NCBI RefSeq assembly: GCF_028714655.1
Contig: NZ_JAQTLY010000004.1
Location: 62,001 to 126,000 of the forward strand
Direction: 5' to 3'
DNA from: Sulfurimonas sp.
GTDB taxonomy: Bacteria; Campylobacterota; Campylobacteria; Campylobacterales; Sulfurimonadaceae
DNA length: 64,000 nt
Both the position numbers and the translations under genes were made by a program. This document shows positions 1 through 9,130 of the stretch, piece by piece (the first letter of the stretch is position 1; each line of letters begins with the position of its first letter). The notes beneath the pieces were generated by a model. It saw nothing but the letters and a program-made list of their open reading frames with translations. It had not been told where the DNA came from and ran no database searches.

Positions 1-4
1 CCAA

Positions 5-505
5 TTAATTTCCTAAAAGCTGTTTTCTTATTAGAGGGTTACGAAGAGTCTCGCCTCTTAACATTCTAAGACGCATTGTATCGAAATTAACATATCCGTC
101 ACTATTTTTTTCATAAGCACCAAACCCGTAACCCATAGGAGTCTCATCTCTAAGCGAGTAAAAAGCCTCTTTTGCGTCTATCCATCTCTTTGTATCTCTG
201 CTCATAACCCAGATTTTTGCGCTATCTCTAAACTCCTTATCATCAAGCCACTTTGTCATTCCGCCGTGATCATGAAAAAACCAGCTTTTTCCGCTCTTTA
301 TAATAACTTGAGAAGCATCCCTCAGGTTATCAATAACCATTTTGCAATCGCTGTCTTGATAAAGACCGGCTTGCATCTCAATAGGAAGCTGCTCTATATT
401 TCCCTCTTTTACCACAACCGTTTTTTTTGCTGAGGCAAGAGATATAAAAAGTATTACTACAACTAATATCAACACTACCGACAAAGGAATAATTTTTTTC
501 ATCAT
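5..505 (-). CDS. NosL-family-like membrane-anchored protein
   Basis: An N-terminal hydrophobic segment of about 20 residues suggests export or membrane anchoring. The mature part has a Cys-Lys-Met box, a stretch ending HDHGGMTKW, a WIDAKEAFY stretch and a TPMGYGFGA box. These match the NosL pattern (CxM copper site, WIDA, TPMGYG). NosL proteins carry Cu(I) to nitrous oxide reductase, but no nos gene lies here, so this may be a stand-alone paralogue with another copper or metal role. The ATG at 505 is preferred over an upstream TTG because an AAGG lies nine bases before it. It has no cysteine lipobox, unlike classical lipoprotein NosL. Confidence 0.72.
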   Translation of the reverse strand: MMKKIIPLSVVLILVVVILFISLASAKKTVVVKEGNIEQLPIEMQAGLYQDSDCKMVIDNLRDASQVIIKSGKSWFFHDHGGMTKWLDDKEFRDSAKIWVMSRDTKRWIDAKEAFYSLRDETPMGYGFGAYEKNSDGYVNFDTMRLRMLRGETLRNPLIRKQLLGN

Positions 506-575
506 GACCCGCAACCTTAAATAAAAGTAAATTTTACACTCTTTTTGTTACATTTGTGTTAGATTTGTGCTCTAT

Positions 576-1049
576 TTATCTTCTTTTTTTCCCTTTACCT
601 AAATCATCATATATTATAAATTTCTCCAAATCTTTTTTAAAATCTTCACTTAGACTATCCCAAATCTTTTTTTTTCTCTCATATCTGGCATAATCCTCTT
701 CTTTGCTCTTTATAATGTCTCGTATCAGATAATGATAGCGAACGATATTTTTCGTATATTCGCTTATAAAGAACCAGTTTTTAATTATCTCATAACTTCT
801 CTCTTCGTGATCCGTAAAACTATACTCATGAAACTCGATATCCTCTTCATCTTTTTTAAAAGCGCAAAAAGGCTTGCCTATATCGTGCAAAAGCCCTGCG
901 GCAAAAAATCTAAACTCCATAGATTTTAAAATATGATATGTAACGAGAATCGTATGAAGCAAAACCCCGTGCTGATGCCATTTGTTTTGAACAAAAAAGA
1001 GAGAGTCCAAAAACGGTCTTGAAAAAAAGCTGTTATTGACTCTGTTCAT
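576..1049 (-). CDS. HD-domain phosphohydrolase
   Basis: A protein of about 157 residues with the metal ligands of the HD superfamily: a histidine near residue 32, the HDIGK motif at about 55-59 and a further histidine near 81. HD proteins hydrolyse nucleotides or phosphoesters; the substrate is unknown here. The ATG at 1049 is chosen because it overlaps the TGA stop of the upstream recombinase by four bases (ATGA), the usual sign of translational coupling. The ORF opens upstream, but those codons lie inside the recombinase gene. The C-terminus is rich in lysine and arginine. Confidence 0.75.
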   Translation of the reverse strand: MNRVNNSFFSRPFLDSLFFVQNKWHQHGVLLHTILVTYHILKSMEFRFFAAGLLHDIGKPFCAFKKDEEDIEFHEYSFTDHEERSYEIIKNWFFISEYTKNIVRYHYLIRDIIKSKEEDYARYERKKKIWDSLSEDFKKDLEKFIIYDDLGKGKKRR

Positions 1050-1873
1050 ATCTGCTCTTTTGCCATGGGATGACAAACTTCAACAGTCTCTTTTAAATCC
1101 TGCTTTTGTATATGCGTATATATTTGAGTCGTAATAAGCGAAGCATGACCCAGTAACTCTTGAACAACCCTCAAATCGGCTCCTCCCGTTATAAGTGATG
1201 TTGCGTATGAGTGACGAAGCACATGGGGAGAAACTCCCAAATATTTTTGCGTTATTTTATAGGCTGATATACGGCTAAGCTTATCGCCTTTATAGTTGCG
1301 CCAAACAAATCCGCTCTCTTTTTTCATCTCATTCAAATAATTTTCTATTGCTTTTATCGCAACTTTTGCCAATGGAACTATACGCTCTTTTTCACCTTTG
1401 GCATGTCTTATATGAAGCCATTCACCCTCTATATCTTCTCGTCTTAGAGCTAAACATTCACTTATTCTGGCACCTGATGCATATAAAAAGAGTATCAACG
1501 CATAGTCACGAAGACCTATAATCGTACTTTTATCTATTTGATTAAGCCCGTTTTGTATCTCTTTGTATGATAGAAATTTCGGAAGGAGTTTAGGAATCTT
1601 TGAAAATTTAAGTTTTGTTTTTTCCTGAGAAAATTGACTTTTATAGCAAAAATCAAAAAACGCATTCACGGAAGAGAGTTTTCTATTTAGCGTTCTTCTG
1701 TTTTTGTATACGCCGAGTGCGGCAAAAAGAGAAGCCGAATCAAGTTCTATAAGAGGTTTGTTTAGAGTCGTCTCAAGAGCATCAAGGTCACTTCTGTATG
1801 CCTCGACGCTTTTTTTGCTAAGAGCTTTTATAACACCGATATACTCTATAAAAGCTTCAAGCTCGTTTGACAT
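1046..1873 (-). CDS. XerC/XerD-like tyrosine recombinase
   Basis: 275 residues with an N-terminal SAM-like core-binding domain (about 1-90) and a C-terminal catalytic domain. Visible catalytic positions are the arginine in ASGARISE, the HVLRHSYA box (HxxR), LLGHASLITTQIYTH with the second histidine, and the nucleophilic tyrosine in IYTH. The length fits XerC/D-type enzymes rather than the longer XerH of Campylobacter and Helicobacter. It may resolve chromosome dimers or serve another integrase role. It sits in a tight minus-strand run, overlapping the lipoprotein stop by one base (TAATG) and the HD gene by four, so it looks like a resident gene rather than an element integrase. Confidence 0.85.
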   Translation of the reverse strand: MSNELEAFIEYIGVIKALSKKSVEAYRSDLDALETTLNKPLIELDSASLFAALGVYKNRRTLNRKLSSVNAFFDFCYKSQFSQEKTKLKFSKIPKLLPKFLSYKEIQNGLNQIDKSTIIGLRDYALILFLYASGARISECLALRREDIEGEWLHIRHAKGEKERIVPLAKVAIKAIENYLNEMKKESGFVWRNYKGDKLSRISAYKITQKYLGVSPHVLRHSYATSLITGGADLRVVQELLGHASLITTQIYTHIQKQDLKETVEVCHPMAKEQI

Positions 1874-2868
1874 TACTCTACCGAGATATATTCATCATCC
1901 ACGAAAAATATTTTATCATTAATGAATACGAAACCGTCCTCGACTTTTACCTTATATATTTTATGTTTTGACAAGTCTCTTGACATTTCTATAACATAGC
2001 CCTCTTTTTCCAGAGCATAAAGGTTCTCACCGCTGACTATCATCCCTAAAAAGTGGGCAAACGGAAATTTTAATTTTGCATTTTGCTGTAAATCAGGCGT
2101 TAATGAAATTATCTCACCCTGCTTTGTAGCTACAAATATATTTTTATCATCAGTCGTCACACTTCTTATATCGTGAGAGAGTCTAATCTCTTTTTGAGCC
2201 AAAGAAAGTATTTTATGCCCTGTTGCCGCTACAATTTTATTGTCTATCAGATTTAAAAATATAACATTATTAAAATGCTCTTCACCGCTAACGATAACAG
2301 TTCTTAGTTTCTTTTTTGTTTTTGAATTTATAATAACTATTTTTCCGTCAAGTGTTGAAAAAATAACTAAATCATCTTTGAAATGCGGTTTTACTATTTT
2401 TGAATTAACAACTATCGGTGCATTGCCCTGCTCTTTTAAAAGCGGAGATTTATTTGCTATTGAGTAAAGCGCCATTTCGTTGTTTGAAAATAAGACAGCC
2501 AATATATCATCTTTAATACTTGCAGTTGCTATTGTTCTTTTTAAGTTAAACTTATTAACCGTTTTACTATCCGCAGAACTTTGCAGTGTCAAATTCCCGT
2601 CGATATCCGAGCTCATAACCCAACCGTCACTATATCCTAACAATTTATAGCCGTCTTGAATCTTGATATCAAAAACTCTTCCGTCTGCAAATACTTTTCT
2701 ATTCTCTATAAGAGCCGCATCAGGTGAAATATTTTTAATTGTAAATTCGCTGTTTCCAAAAGAGTCCCATTTACCGGCAATCTCAGTAGGTTTATATACT
2801 TCTTTTGAACTGCATGCAGAAAAAATCAGTGCCGCAACCGATATTAGTGTTATAAGTAAAATTTTCAA
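1873..2868 (-). CDS. Beta-propeller outer-membrane lipoprotein (BamB-like)
   Basis: The N-terminus is a signal peptide ending in a lipobox (SACSS), so the mature protein should be lipidated. The rest consists of repeated beta-rich segments of about 40 residues, such as DDLVIFSTLDGKIVIIN and KNIFVATKQGEIISL, typical of a PQQ/WD-type propeller. It starts with TTG, four bases after the stop of a YfgM-like gene. In E. coli yfgM is followed by bamB, so the pairing suggests a BamB-like role in outer-membrane protein assembly. That role is inferred from context; sequence similarity to BamB is weak by eye. Confidence 0.65.
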   Translation of the reverse strand: MKILLITLISVAALIFSACSSKEVYKPTEIAGKWDSFGNSEFTIKNISPDAALIENRKVFADGRVFDIKIQDGYKLLGYSDGWVMSSDIDGNLTLQSSADSKTVNKFNLKRTIATASIKDDILAVLFSNNEMALYSIANKSPLLKEQGNAPIVVNSKIVKPHFKDDLVIFSTLDGKIVIINSKTKKKLRTVIVSGEEHFNNVIFLNLIDNKIVAATGHKILSLAQKEIRLSHDIRSVTTDDKNIFVATKQGEIISLTPDLQQNAKLKFPFAHFLGMIVSGENLYALEKEGYVIEMSRDLSKHKIYKVKVEDGFVFINDKIFFVDDEYISVE

Positions 2869-2872
2869 GATA

Positions 2873-3460
2873 TTACTTTATACCGTAATGCATAAGAGCT
2901 GAAACCATCTTATTTAGCGAAGAGTCTTTTGAGACTTTTGATAATTTCTCTTTGGCTTCATCTATTTTATTTTCACTAAAAAGCAATACCGCGCTTTGAA
3001 CGAGTGCCAAATCTCTAAATATTGCATCTTGCTTTGAAGCATACTCATCCAAAGAAGCTGCTGTTTGGGCAGCTTCATACTTAGCCAAATCACCGACAAC
3101 CAATGCTTTTGAGTTTTTTAAACCATTTAATGCTTCTAAATCTTTTTTAGCTACAGCTTGAGAAAAAATCCAAACATCATACAGATTTGGACTCACTGCT
3201 TTTAGTTCGTTTAAAGCGGTAGCATTGTTTGCATCTGCCTGAAGTTTAGAGAGTGCAGCGTTTGCAGCTGCCGCTTTGCTTTTCTCATTAGCATCATAAA
3301 GCAAATTAGCACCTACGACAAAAGCAACCACCGCTACTGAAGCTATCATAACTCTTTTATATTTTTTAATAAACTTCTCAGTCATCACCGCTTTTTCAAA
3401 AAACTTCTCTTCGGAGTTTAACTCCTCTTTTACCATAGTAATATTGTCTTTTAAACTCAA
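2873..3460 (-). CDS. YfgM-like single-pass TPR protein
   Basis: 195 residues: a cytoplasmic N-terminal stretch, one transmembrane segment near residues 38-54 (VMIASVAVVAFVVGANLLY) and an alanine-rich helical periplasmic part that reads like degenerate TPR helices. This layout matches YfgM, a SecYEG-associated periplasmic chaperone-like protein. The next gene is a propeller lipoprotein, copying the yfgM-bamB order of gammaproteobacteria. This gene appears to head a minus-strand operon running through the lipoprotein, the recombinase and the HD gene, divergent from gatC. Confidence 0.6.
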   Translation of the reverse strand: MSLKDNITMVKEELNSEEKFFEKAVMTEKFIKKYKRVMIASVAVVAFVVGANLLYDANEKSKAAAANAALSKLQADANNATALNELKAVSPNLYDVWIFSQAVAKKDLEALNGLKNSKALVVGDLAKYEAAQTAASLDEYASKQDAIFRDLALVQSAVLLFSENKIDEAKEKLSKVSKDSSLNKMVSALMHYGIK

Positions 3461-3589
3461 AAATATTCCTTCGTTTTATATATAATTATTAAAAAGATTA
3501 CAATATTATCGCATAGTTTGTTAAAGTTTCATCAAATAGATAGATTTTTTTTGTTACAATCTTGTAAATTATTATAATAGGATTATCAT

Positions 3590-3880
3590 ATGCAAGTAGA
3601 TGACGCGTTATTGGCTAAATTGGAAAAGTTGTCATTTTTAAAAATTTCAGACGATAAGCGGGAAGAGATTGTAAATCAACTCTCACAAATTGTTAATTTT
3701 GTAGATAATTTAAGTGAATTAAATACGGATAATGTCGATGACAAATTTGCTATGAGCGACGAGGCGACATTTTTAAGAGAAGATATCGCATTTTGCAATT
3801 CTGAGATAAACGATAGTATTCTTAAAAATGCACCGATGGCAAGTGATCATTTCTTTATCGTACCTAAAATAATCGAGTAA
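3590..3880 (+). CDS. gatC: Asp-tRNA(Asn)/Glu-tRNA(Gln) amidotransferase subunit C
   Basis: 96 residues, the normal size for GatC, with the typical opening VDDALLAKLEKLSFLKISD, a central IVNFVDNLSELNTDNVD and an N-terminal-to-middle hairpin region that wraps between GatA and GatB. GatC stabilises the transamidosome that makes Gln-tRNA(Gln) and Asn-tRNA(Asn) from misacylated precursors. gatA and gatB are elsewhere. A TATAAT at 3573-3578 lies only about a dozen bases before the ATG, so the leader may be very short if that is the promoter. pilT follows 12 bases downstream. Confidence 0.93.
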   Translation: MQVDDALLAKLEKLSFLKISDDKREEIVNQLSQIVNFVDNLSELNTDNVDDKFAMSDEATFLREDIAFCNSEINDSILKNAPMASDHFFIVPKIIE

Positions 3881-3892
3881 TAGGAGAGTATT

Positions 3893-4975
3893 ATGAGTGA
3901 AGAGACAAATAAACCCATCGACATCAAAAAACTGCTAAAAAGCGTTCTGCACTTTAACTCCTCGGATTTACATCTTGTTCCGGGAAGCGAGCCGCAAATC
4001 AGGATTGACAAATCGTTAAAACCTCTCAATCTTCCTATTTTATCCGCTAAAGAGATAGAAGAGATGGCTTATTCACTTATTGAAGATAAGCAGAAGAAAA
4101 TATTTGAAGAAAAAGATGAACTTGACTTCTCTTTCGAGTTGGAAAATGTCGGTCGTTTTCGTGCAAACTACTACCGTACAATCGGCGGTGTCGCGTGTGC
4201 ATTTCGTATGATTCCTATAGATATACCGCCATTAGAAAAATTTAACAATAACCCGATTTTTAAAGAACTCGTTAAAAGAGAAAAAGGTCTGATTCTTGTA
4301 ACGGGACCGACCGGCAGCGGTAAGTCGACTACGCTTGCTTCAATGCTCCATGAGATAAATCTGACGGCAAATAAACATATCATTACAATCGAAGATCCCG
4401 TAGAGTTTGTTCACACGAACATAAAATCACTCTTTTCACAAAGGGAGGTCGGTGCCAACACCAGAACATTTGCAACCGCGCTTAAGTATGCATTAAGACA
4501 AGATCCCGATGTCATACTAATCGGGGAGATGAGGGATAAAGAGACGATTGAAGCTGCACTTACGGCGGCGGAAACCGGTCATATTGTTTTTGCTACTCTT
4601 CACACAAACTCGGCACCCGCAACAATCAACCGTATTATCGATGTATTTGACTCCGGAGAACAGGCTCAAGCTAGAGCGCAACTTGCATCTTCGCTTATCT
4701 CTATCATCTCACAATCTCTTATGCCAAGAATCGGCGGCGGTATAGTTGCAACCCAAGAGGTATTGATAGCAAATCCTGCTATTCAAAACTTGATTCGAGA
4801 AGACAAAGTTCACCAAATCTACTCTCAAATGCAGTTAAATCAAAATGAGACAAATATGACTACTCAAACCGATCAACTTTTAGCTCTGCTGCGCAAAAAA
4901 GTTATCTCAAAAGAGACTGCAATAACAGCTTCAAACAGACCCGAAGAGCTTATGAAAATTATTCATAATCTGTAA
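3893..4975 (+). CDS. pilT: Type IV pilus retraction ATPase PilT
   Basis: 360 residues with a PilT N-terminal PAS-like domain (HFNSSDLHLVPGS), Walker A GPTGSGKST near residue 140, the Asp box, the Walker B region DVILIGEMRD and the His box ATLHTNSA. GEMRD and the overall length fit PilT/PilU rather than PilB. The enzyme powers pilus retraction at the inner membrane (twitching, DNA uptake). No other pilus gene is in the window. A GGAGAG ribosome site lies before the ATG. It is probably co-transcribed with gatC and ends at a hairpin shared with the convergent methyltransferase gene. Confidence 0.92.
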   Translation: MSEETNKPIDIKKLLKSVLHFNSSDLHLVPGSEPQIRIDKSLKPLNLPILSAKEIEEMAYSLIEDKQKKIFEEKDELDFSFELENVGRFRANYYRTIGGVACAFRMIPIDIPPLEKFNNNPIFKELVKREKGLILVTGPTGSGKSTTLASMLHEINLTANKHIITIEDPVEFVHTNIKSLFSQREVGANTRTFATALKYALRQDPDVILIGEMRDKETIEAALTAAETGHIVFATLHTNSAPATINRIIDVFDSGEQAQARAQLASSLISIISQSLMPRIGGGIVATQEVLIANPAIQNLIREDKVHQIYSQMQLNQNETNMTTQTDQLLALLRKKVISKETAITASNRPEELMKIIHNL

Positions 4976-4985
4976 CAAAAGTTTG

Positions 4986-5007
4986 TGACATGTTTCAAAA
5001 CATGTCA
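4986..5007. terminator. Bidirectional hairpin between pilT and the methyltransferase gene
   Basis: A perfect 10-base inverted repeat (TGACATGTTT / AAACATGTCA) with a two-base centre sits between two convergent stop codons. AT-rich sequence flanks it, though neither side has a long uninterrupted T-run. The best reading is a bidirectional terminator. Confidence 0.55.
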
Positions 5008-5012
5008 AGACT

Positions 5013-6005
5013 TTAAGCTTTTCTAAACCTTACCATCTTAAACCGTTCACCTAAAAAATTCGGCATAATTAAGATTTTTACCTTTTCCAACTCTTGTTTG
5101 TAGATTTTCTCATCCGCTTTTTCTCTTAATATCTCTAAAAGTTCCAAGATTCCCATATTTACAAGAGCTGCCATTTGAGCTTTTAGTTCTATAAACTCTA
5201 CCCCTGCTTCAAGAAATGCATCCCTGACATGGGCAAATGTTACATCATAAGTTATATCCGACTTTGCAAAAAGCTCATCTCTTTTTATATTTTCATCAAA
5301 AAATGGGATTACCTCGTGCTTTGCATAGACTCTGAGTGAAAAGTCGGGGCGGGCTTGCATCTCTCCGTAATCAAAGCTCATAAACTCAAATTTTTTGCAT
5401 GAGGCTGCCATCTCAAGGGCAAACTCTTCATATCCTACGGCTATTTCGCCTCTGTCTTTATGATACTTTTTTGCTTTTTGTTCTACCCACTCATCATCTG
5501 CATCAAAAACAATTTCATGCCCGTCAACTCTTGCACTCTTGCCTTTGTAGTAGAGTTCGCACGGGAACGCGTCAAATATCTCGTTTGCTATAAAAAAAGC
5601 ATTTTTACACTTTAGCTCGCTTAAAGATTTGTAGTGTGTAAGCTTTATGACATCGCCGAAACTCTCAAAAAAATACTTCTTCTGAAACTCTTGAAGCGAC
5701 TCAAATCTCTCGACTATCGCAAATTTTAAAGTGCCTAGCAGTTTTGGTCTAAGAGTATATATAAACTCTATCACATCCGCTAAAAAATAGCCGTGATGCG
5801 CCCCGATTTCACAAACGACACCGTCTTCATCCAAAAAACCCTCATCGACTAAAGAGATGATATGTTTCGCAATCGTTCCGCCGAAAAATTTACTCGTACT
5901 GACCGCCGTATAAAAATCTCCGCTTTTTCCGATATTTTTATAGGTTGCATAGTATCCGTTTTTACCGTAGAGCCATTCGCTCATATAGTCGCTAAATTTT
6001 ATCAT
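5013..6005 (-). CDS. SAM-dependent methyltransferase, MidA/NDUFAF7 family
   Basis: About 330 residues. The N-terminal GDFYTAVSTSKFFGGTIA and the glycine-rich EIGAHHGYFLADV are signatures of the COG1565 family, whose mitochondrial member NDUFAF7 methylates an arginine of a complex I subunit. Bacterial members are mostly uncharacterised. FFIANEIFDAFPCE is the second family box. The start at 6005 (MIKFSDYM) is preferred, with a weak GAGA before it; an in-frame ATG at 6017 lacks a ribosome site. It follows argD by about 38 bases and is probably the last gene of the molybdoenzyme-argD operon. Confidence 0.8.
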   Translation of the reverse strand: MIKFSDYMSEWLYGKNGYYATYKNIGKSGDFYTAVSTSKFFGGTIAKHIISLVDEGFLDEDGVVCEIGAHHGYFLADVIEFIYTLRPKLLGTLKFAIVERFESLQEFQKKYFFESFGDVIKLTHYKSLSELKCKNAFFIANEIFDAFPCELYYKGKSARVDGHEIVFDADDEWVEQKAKKYHKDRGEIAVGYEEFALEMAASCKKFEFMSFDYGEMQARPDFSLRVYAKHEVIPFFDENIKRDELFAKSDITYDVTFAHVRDAFLEAGVEFIELKAQMAALVNMGILELLEILREKADEKIYKQELEKVKILIMPNFLGERFKMVRFRKA

Positions 6006-6043
6006 TGTACATCTCATACAGCGTCAATAACTTAAGTTGTCCG

Positions 6044-7228
6044 TTACAAAGAACTAACAGCGCGATTGAGGCACATAAAACCTTCATCAATCTCCTCTTT
6101 GGTAATCGTTAGAGCCGGTAAAAGTCTAAGCGTATCCCTTCCTGCTTTAAGCACTATAACACCCTCTTGCCTTGCACTTGAGATTACTTTCGTTAAGGTT
6201 TCGCCGTCTTTGACGCGTAATCCGCACATCATACCGATACCCACTTTTGAAGTAAAGATATCTCTGTGGGCATTATAAAATTTCTCTAACTCGCCGTCAA
6301 AATAATCTATGCTCCTTTGAAGCTCGCCGCTCTCATAACTCTCATTTAAAATATCTACAACTTCACATGCAGCAATCGTGCTTAGGAAGTTCCCGCCGAA
6401 TGTAGATCCGTGATCCCCTGCATTAAAGATATCTTTTAAAGTCGTCATAACGACGCCGATTGGTACTCCGCCGCCTAGCCCTTTTGCCAAAGTTACGATA
6501 TCAGGCTCTATGTCATAGTAGTTTGATGCCAAAAATTTACCCGTTCTGTAAACTCCCGTTTGCACCTCGTCGATAATTAGCAAAACATTTTTTGATTTTA
6601 AAAACTTTGCAAGCTTTTGAACCGCTTCTCTATCTAAGGGCTGAACTCCGCCCTCCCCTTGAACAAGCTCTATCATAACCGCACAAGTATGATCATCGAC
6701 CAGACTCTCGACATGATCTATATTATCCGCATAAACAAAACCGTCGGGATACGGTCCGAAATAGTTATGCATATATGCCTGACCTGTTGCTTTTACCGTC
6801 GTAATCGTTCTTCCGTGAAAAGAGTGCTGAAGCGTTATAACCTTATATCTCTTTAGCTCACCGTCTTTTTCACCGAATTTTCTGGCTATCTTTATAGCCC
6901 CTTCATTTGCCTCGGCTCCGCTGTTTCCAAAAAAACATTTCATATCGTATCCGCTAGCCTCAACAATCTTCTCGGCTGCTTTTGCTTGCGGAGCGATGTA
7001 ATAGAGATTTGATGTATGCGTTATATTTGATATTTGCTTGCAAATAGCATCATTGACTCTCTTATTTGCATGTCCGACACTGCAAACCGCTATGCCCGAA
7101 GCAAAATCTACATAGTTTTTACCATCTGCATCAACCAGTCTTGCGTTATTGCCGCTTACAAACTCTACATCCGCTCTTGCATAAGTCGGCAAAACATATT
7201 TTTTATCTAAATCTTTTATATTGTTCAT
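6044..7228 (-). CDS. argD: Acetylornithine aminotransferase
   Basis: 394 residues, typical for class III PLP aminotransferases of arginine synthesis. It shows the YVDFASGIAVCSVGH opening, the SGAEANEGAIKIAR cofactor loop, LLIIDEVQTGVYRTG with the PLP-contacting aspartate, and the catalytic lysine in TLAKGLGGGVPIG. It converts N-acetylglutamate semialdehyde to N-acetylornithine and may also act as succinyldiaminopimelate aminotransferase in lysine synthesis. Its ATG overlaps the end of the molybdoenzyme gene by four bases, implying coupling between functionally unrelated genes. Confidence 0.93.
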   Translation of the reverse strand: MNNIKDLDKKYVLPTYARADVEFVSGNNARLVDADGKNYVDFASGIAVCSVGHANKRVNDAICKQISNITHTSNLYYIAPQAKAAEKIVEASGYDMKCFFGNSGAEANEGAIKIARKFGEKDGELKRYKVITLQHSFHGRTITTVKATGQAYMHNYFGPYPDGFVYADNIDHVESLVDDHTCAVMIELVQGEGGVQPLDREAVQKLAKFLKSKNVLLIIDEVQTGVYRTGKFLASNYYDIEPDIVTLAKGLGGGVPIGVVMTTLKDIFNAGDHGSTFGGNFLSTIAACEVVDILNESYESGELQRSIDYFDGELEKFYNAHRDIFTSKVGIGMMCGLRVKDGETLTKVISSARQEGVIVLKAGRDTLRLLPALTITKEEIDEGFMCLNRAVSSL

Positions 7229-8958
7229 CTTTTGATTTCTACCTTATTTTCTTGAAATATTGCACTCTTTGCACTTAATGAATGCTTTTTGGTCGTTAAA
7301 TTGTTCACGCCTTTCGTACCGCTGTAGATTAAAACACAATCCTCTCTTAAATCATCATTATGTTTAACTCTCAAGCTAACGCTCCCATCAACCGAACTAA
7401 TAGTCACGACTTCACCTTCGCCAAATCCTAAAGAGCTATGCAGATAAACATGCTCGCTGCGATTAAACTGAGAGTTTAAACTTGTCGGACTCTTGCATGT
7501 GATAAGATACATACCGTCCTCTTCATCCACCTTTGAGTCAAGTTCTTCTAAAAACGCAAACTCTTTCGTCTTGGTATCAAAACCGTCTGCATAAGGTATC
7601 TCTTCTCTATTTTCAACATACCAAGAGCCGTCAATTCTCTGCACTGCAAAATTTCTAAAATGTTTTATATAAAACTCTTCGCTTTGCAGCTCGATACCGA
7701 ACTCCCTGCACAGATACGCACTCAAATCATACTCGCTTATACCTATATCGCTTTGTGCAACTTTAGGCATAAACGACATTTTATTATGAGAGTATGATGT
7801 TCTGATATCATCTTTATATAAAAAACTCTTTGCCGGAATGATTAGATTTGCCATTTCGCTTGTTTCGTTTTCATAAAGCCCAAAATAGACAATATTTTTT
7901 ACCTTGCTAATAGACTCTTTTACTCTCGTGGAGTTTGGCATTTGCGAAAGAGGGTTGGCACCTTGGATAAAAACGGTTTTAAAATCGCTAAATTCTGTAT
8001 TTACCTTAGAAACCTTTTTGCTTTTTTTATTAAAAGGCGAAACTATGTTTGCTCTTGAAGAGCCGAGATAGCTAACTCCGCATCCTTCTTTGCCAAATAG
8101 CCCGAGCATCGCGGCAAAGGCGTCGATTGCCCTCATAACATCTGCACCGTCACTGTATTTTTGGATGCCGACACCGCAAACGATAGCGACTTTTTTATCT
8201 TTCACCAACCTAAGGACATCTCCAAGCTGACCGATAGAAACATCTATCTGATCTAAAACGGCTTTTATCCTTATATTTTGCGTCAGCTCATAATAGTCTT
8301 CATATTCGCTTGCATACTTTTCTAAAAACTCTTCATCACATCCATTTTCTATGTGTAAAAAACGGCTAAGAAGCATCGCTAAAAAGAGATCCGTATGAGG
8401 CTTTAGTTGGATATGGACATCAGCCGTCTTTGCTATTTGCGTTTTTACCGGATCTATAACGATAACGGTTTTGTTTTTTATTAGCGGCAATATATGGCTT
8501 GAAGTCGTATGAGGATTTCTTCCCCAAAATATGACTACATCGGATTTTGCAACCTCGGTAATAGGCATATTTTTATTGCTCCCTCTTCCCTCTTCTATAC
8601 CTGCTTCTCCTGCTCCGTCGCATAAAGTTCCCTCTGTAAGTGCGGCACCGTGTGAGGCAAAAAAATGATCCGTCACCTCTTGCATAAGAGCGAAGTTTCC
8701 GCTTCCTCTATAGTGCAAAATCTCATCGCTTCTGCTCTCTTTTATCATCTCTTTTAAAATTTTCAATGCCTCTTGCATAGAAATTTCTTTACCGTTGTAT
8801 CTTGGTTTTTCTATAAACTGATGTTTATCAAAATGGTTTAGATGCGGACACAAAAAACCTTGCGTGTAACCGTTTTTTAAACCTTTTAATCTGCCGCTCT
8901 CAAAAACTATTTCGCATGCATCGTAACAATCAAGCGGACATGCCGTAACACTACTCAT
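7225..8958 (-). CDS. Small bis-MGD molybdopterin oxidoreductase
   Basis: About 577 residues, short for this superfamily. The N-terminus has an Fe4S4 motif with cysteines at about 7, 11, 15 and 37 (CPLDCYDAC...LCPH). Later parts match the molybdopterin-binding core (VIFWGRNPHTTSSHILP, IQGANPLSQMPN) and a C-terminal dinucleotide-binding domain (HVYLHSSLGFGEGEVVTI). A cysteine in TLCDGAG is a candidate molybdenum ligand. There is no twin-arginine signal, so it is probably cytoplasmic. The substrate is unknown, and no partner electron-transfer subunit is encoded nearby. The ATG at 8958 is preferred to a TTG three codons upstream. Confidence 0.82.
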   Translation of the reverse strand: MSSVTACPLDCYDACEIVFESGRLKGLKNGYTQGFLCPHLNHFDKHQFIEKPRYNGKEISMQEALKILKEMIKESRSDEILHYRGSGNFALMQEVTDHFFASHGAALTEGTLCDGAGEAGIEEGRGSNKNMPITEVAKSDVVIFWGRNPHTTSSHILPLIKNKTVIVIDPVKTQIAKTADVHIQLKPHTDLFLAMLLSRFLHIENGCDEEFLEKYASEYEDYYELTQNIRIKAVLDQIDVSIGQLGDVLRLVKDKKVAIVCGVGIQKYSDGADVMRAIDAFAAMLGLFGKEGCGVSYLGSSRANIVSPFNKKSKKVSKVNTEFSDFKTVFIQGANPLSQMPNSTRVKESISKVKNIVYFGLYENETSEMANLIIPAKSFLYKDDIRTSYSHNKMSFMPKVAQSDIGISEYDLSAYLCREFGIELQSEEFYIKHFRNFAVQRIDGSWYVENREEIPYADGFDTKTKEFAFLEELDSKVDEEDGMYLITCKSPTSLNSQFNRSEHVYLHSSLGFGEGEVVTISSVDGSVSLRVKHNDDLREDCVLIYSGTKGVNNLTTKKHSLSAKSAIFQENKVEIKR

Positions 8959-9130
8959 TGTAAACAACCAATCCGAAAACTTTTAAATAAAATCAACATT
9001 AAAATTTTCATTAACAATACCTTCAAATAATCATGGATATTTTATCATTTCATTGCTAATATTAAAGCATAATTCATTATATTTTCGGTACTATCTGCCG
9101 ATATTAGAGAACAAAACACAAAGGGTCTAA

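Noticed and set aside
1046-1873. Integrase of a mobile element
   Set aside because: It is translationally coupled to housekeeping-type neighbours, and no attachment repeats or cargo genes are seen nearby.
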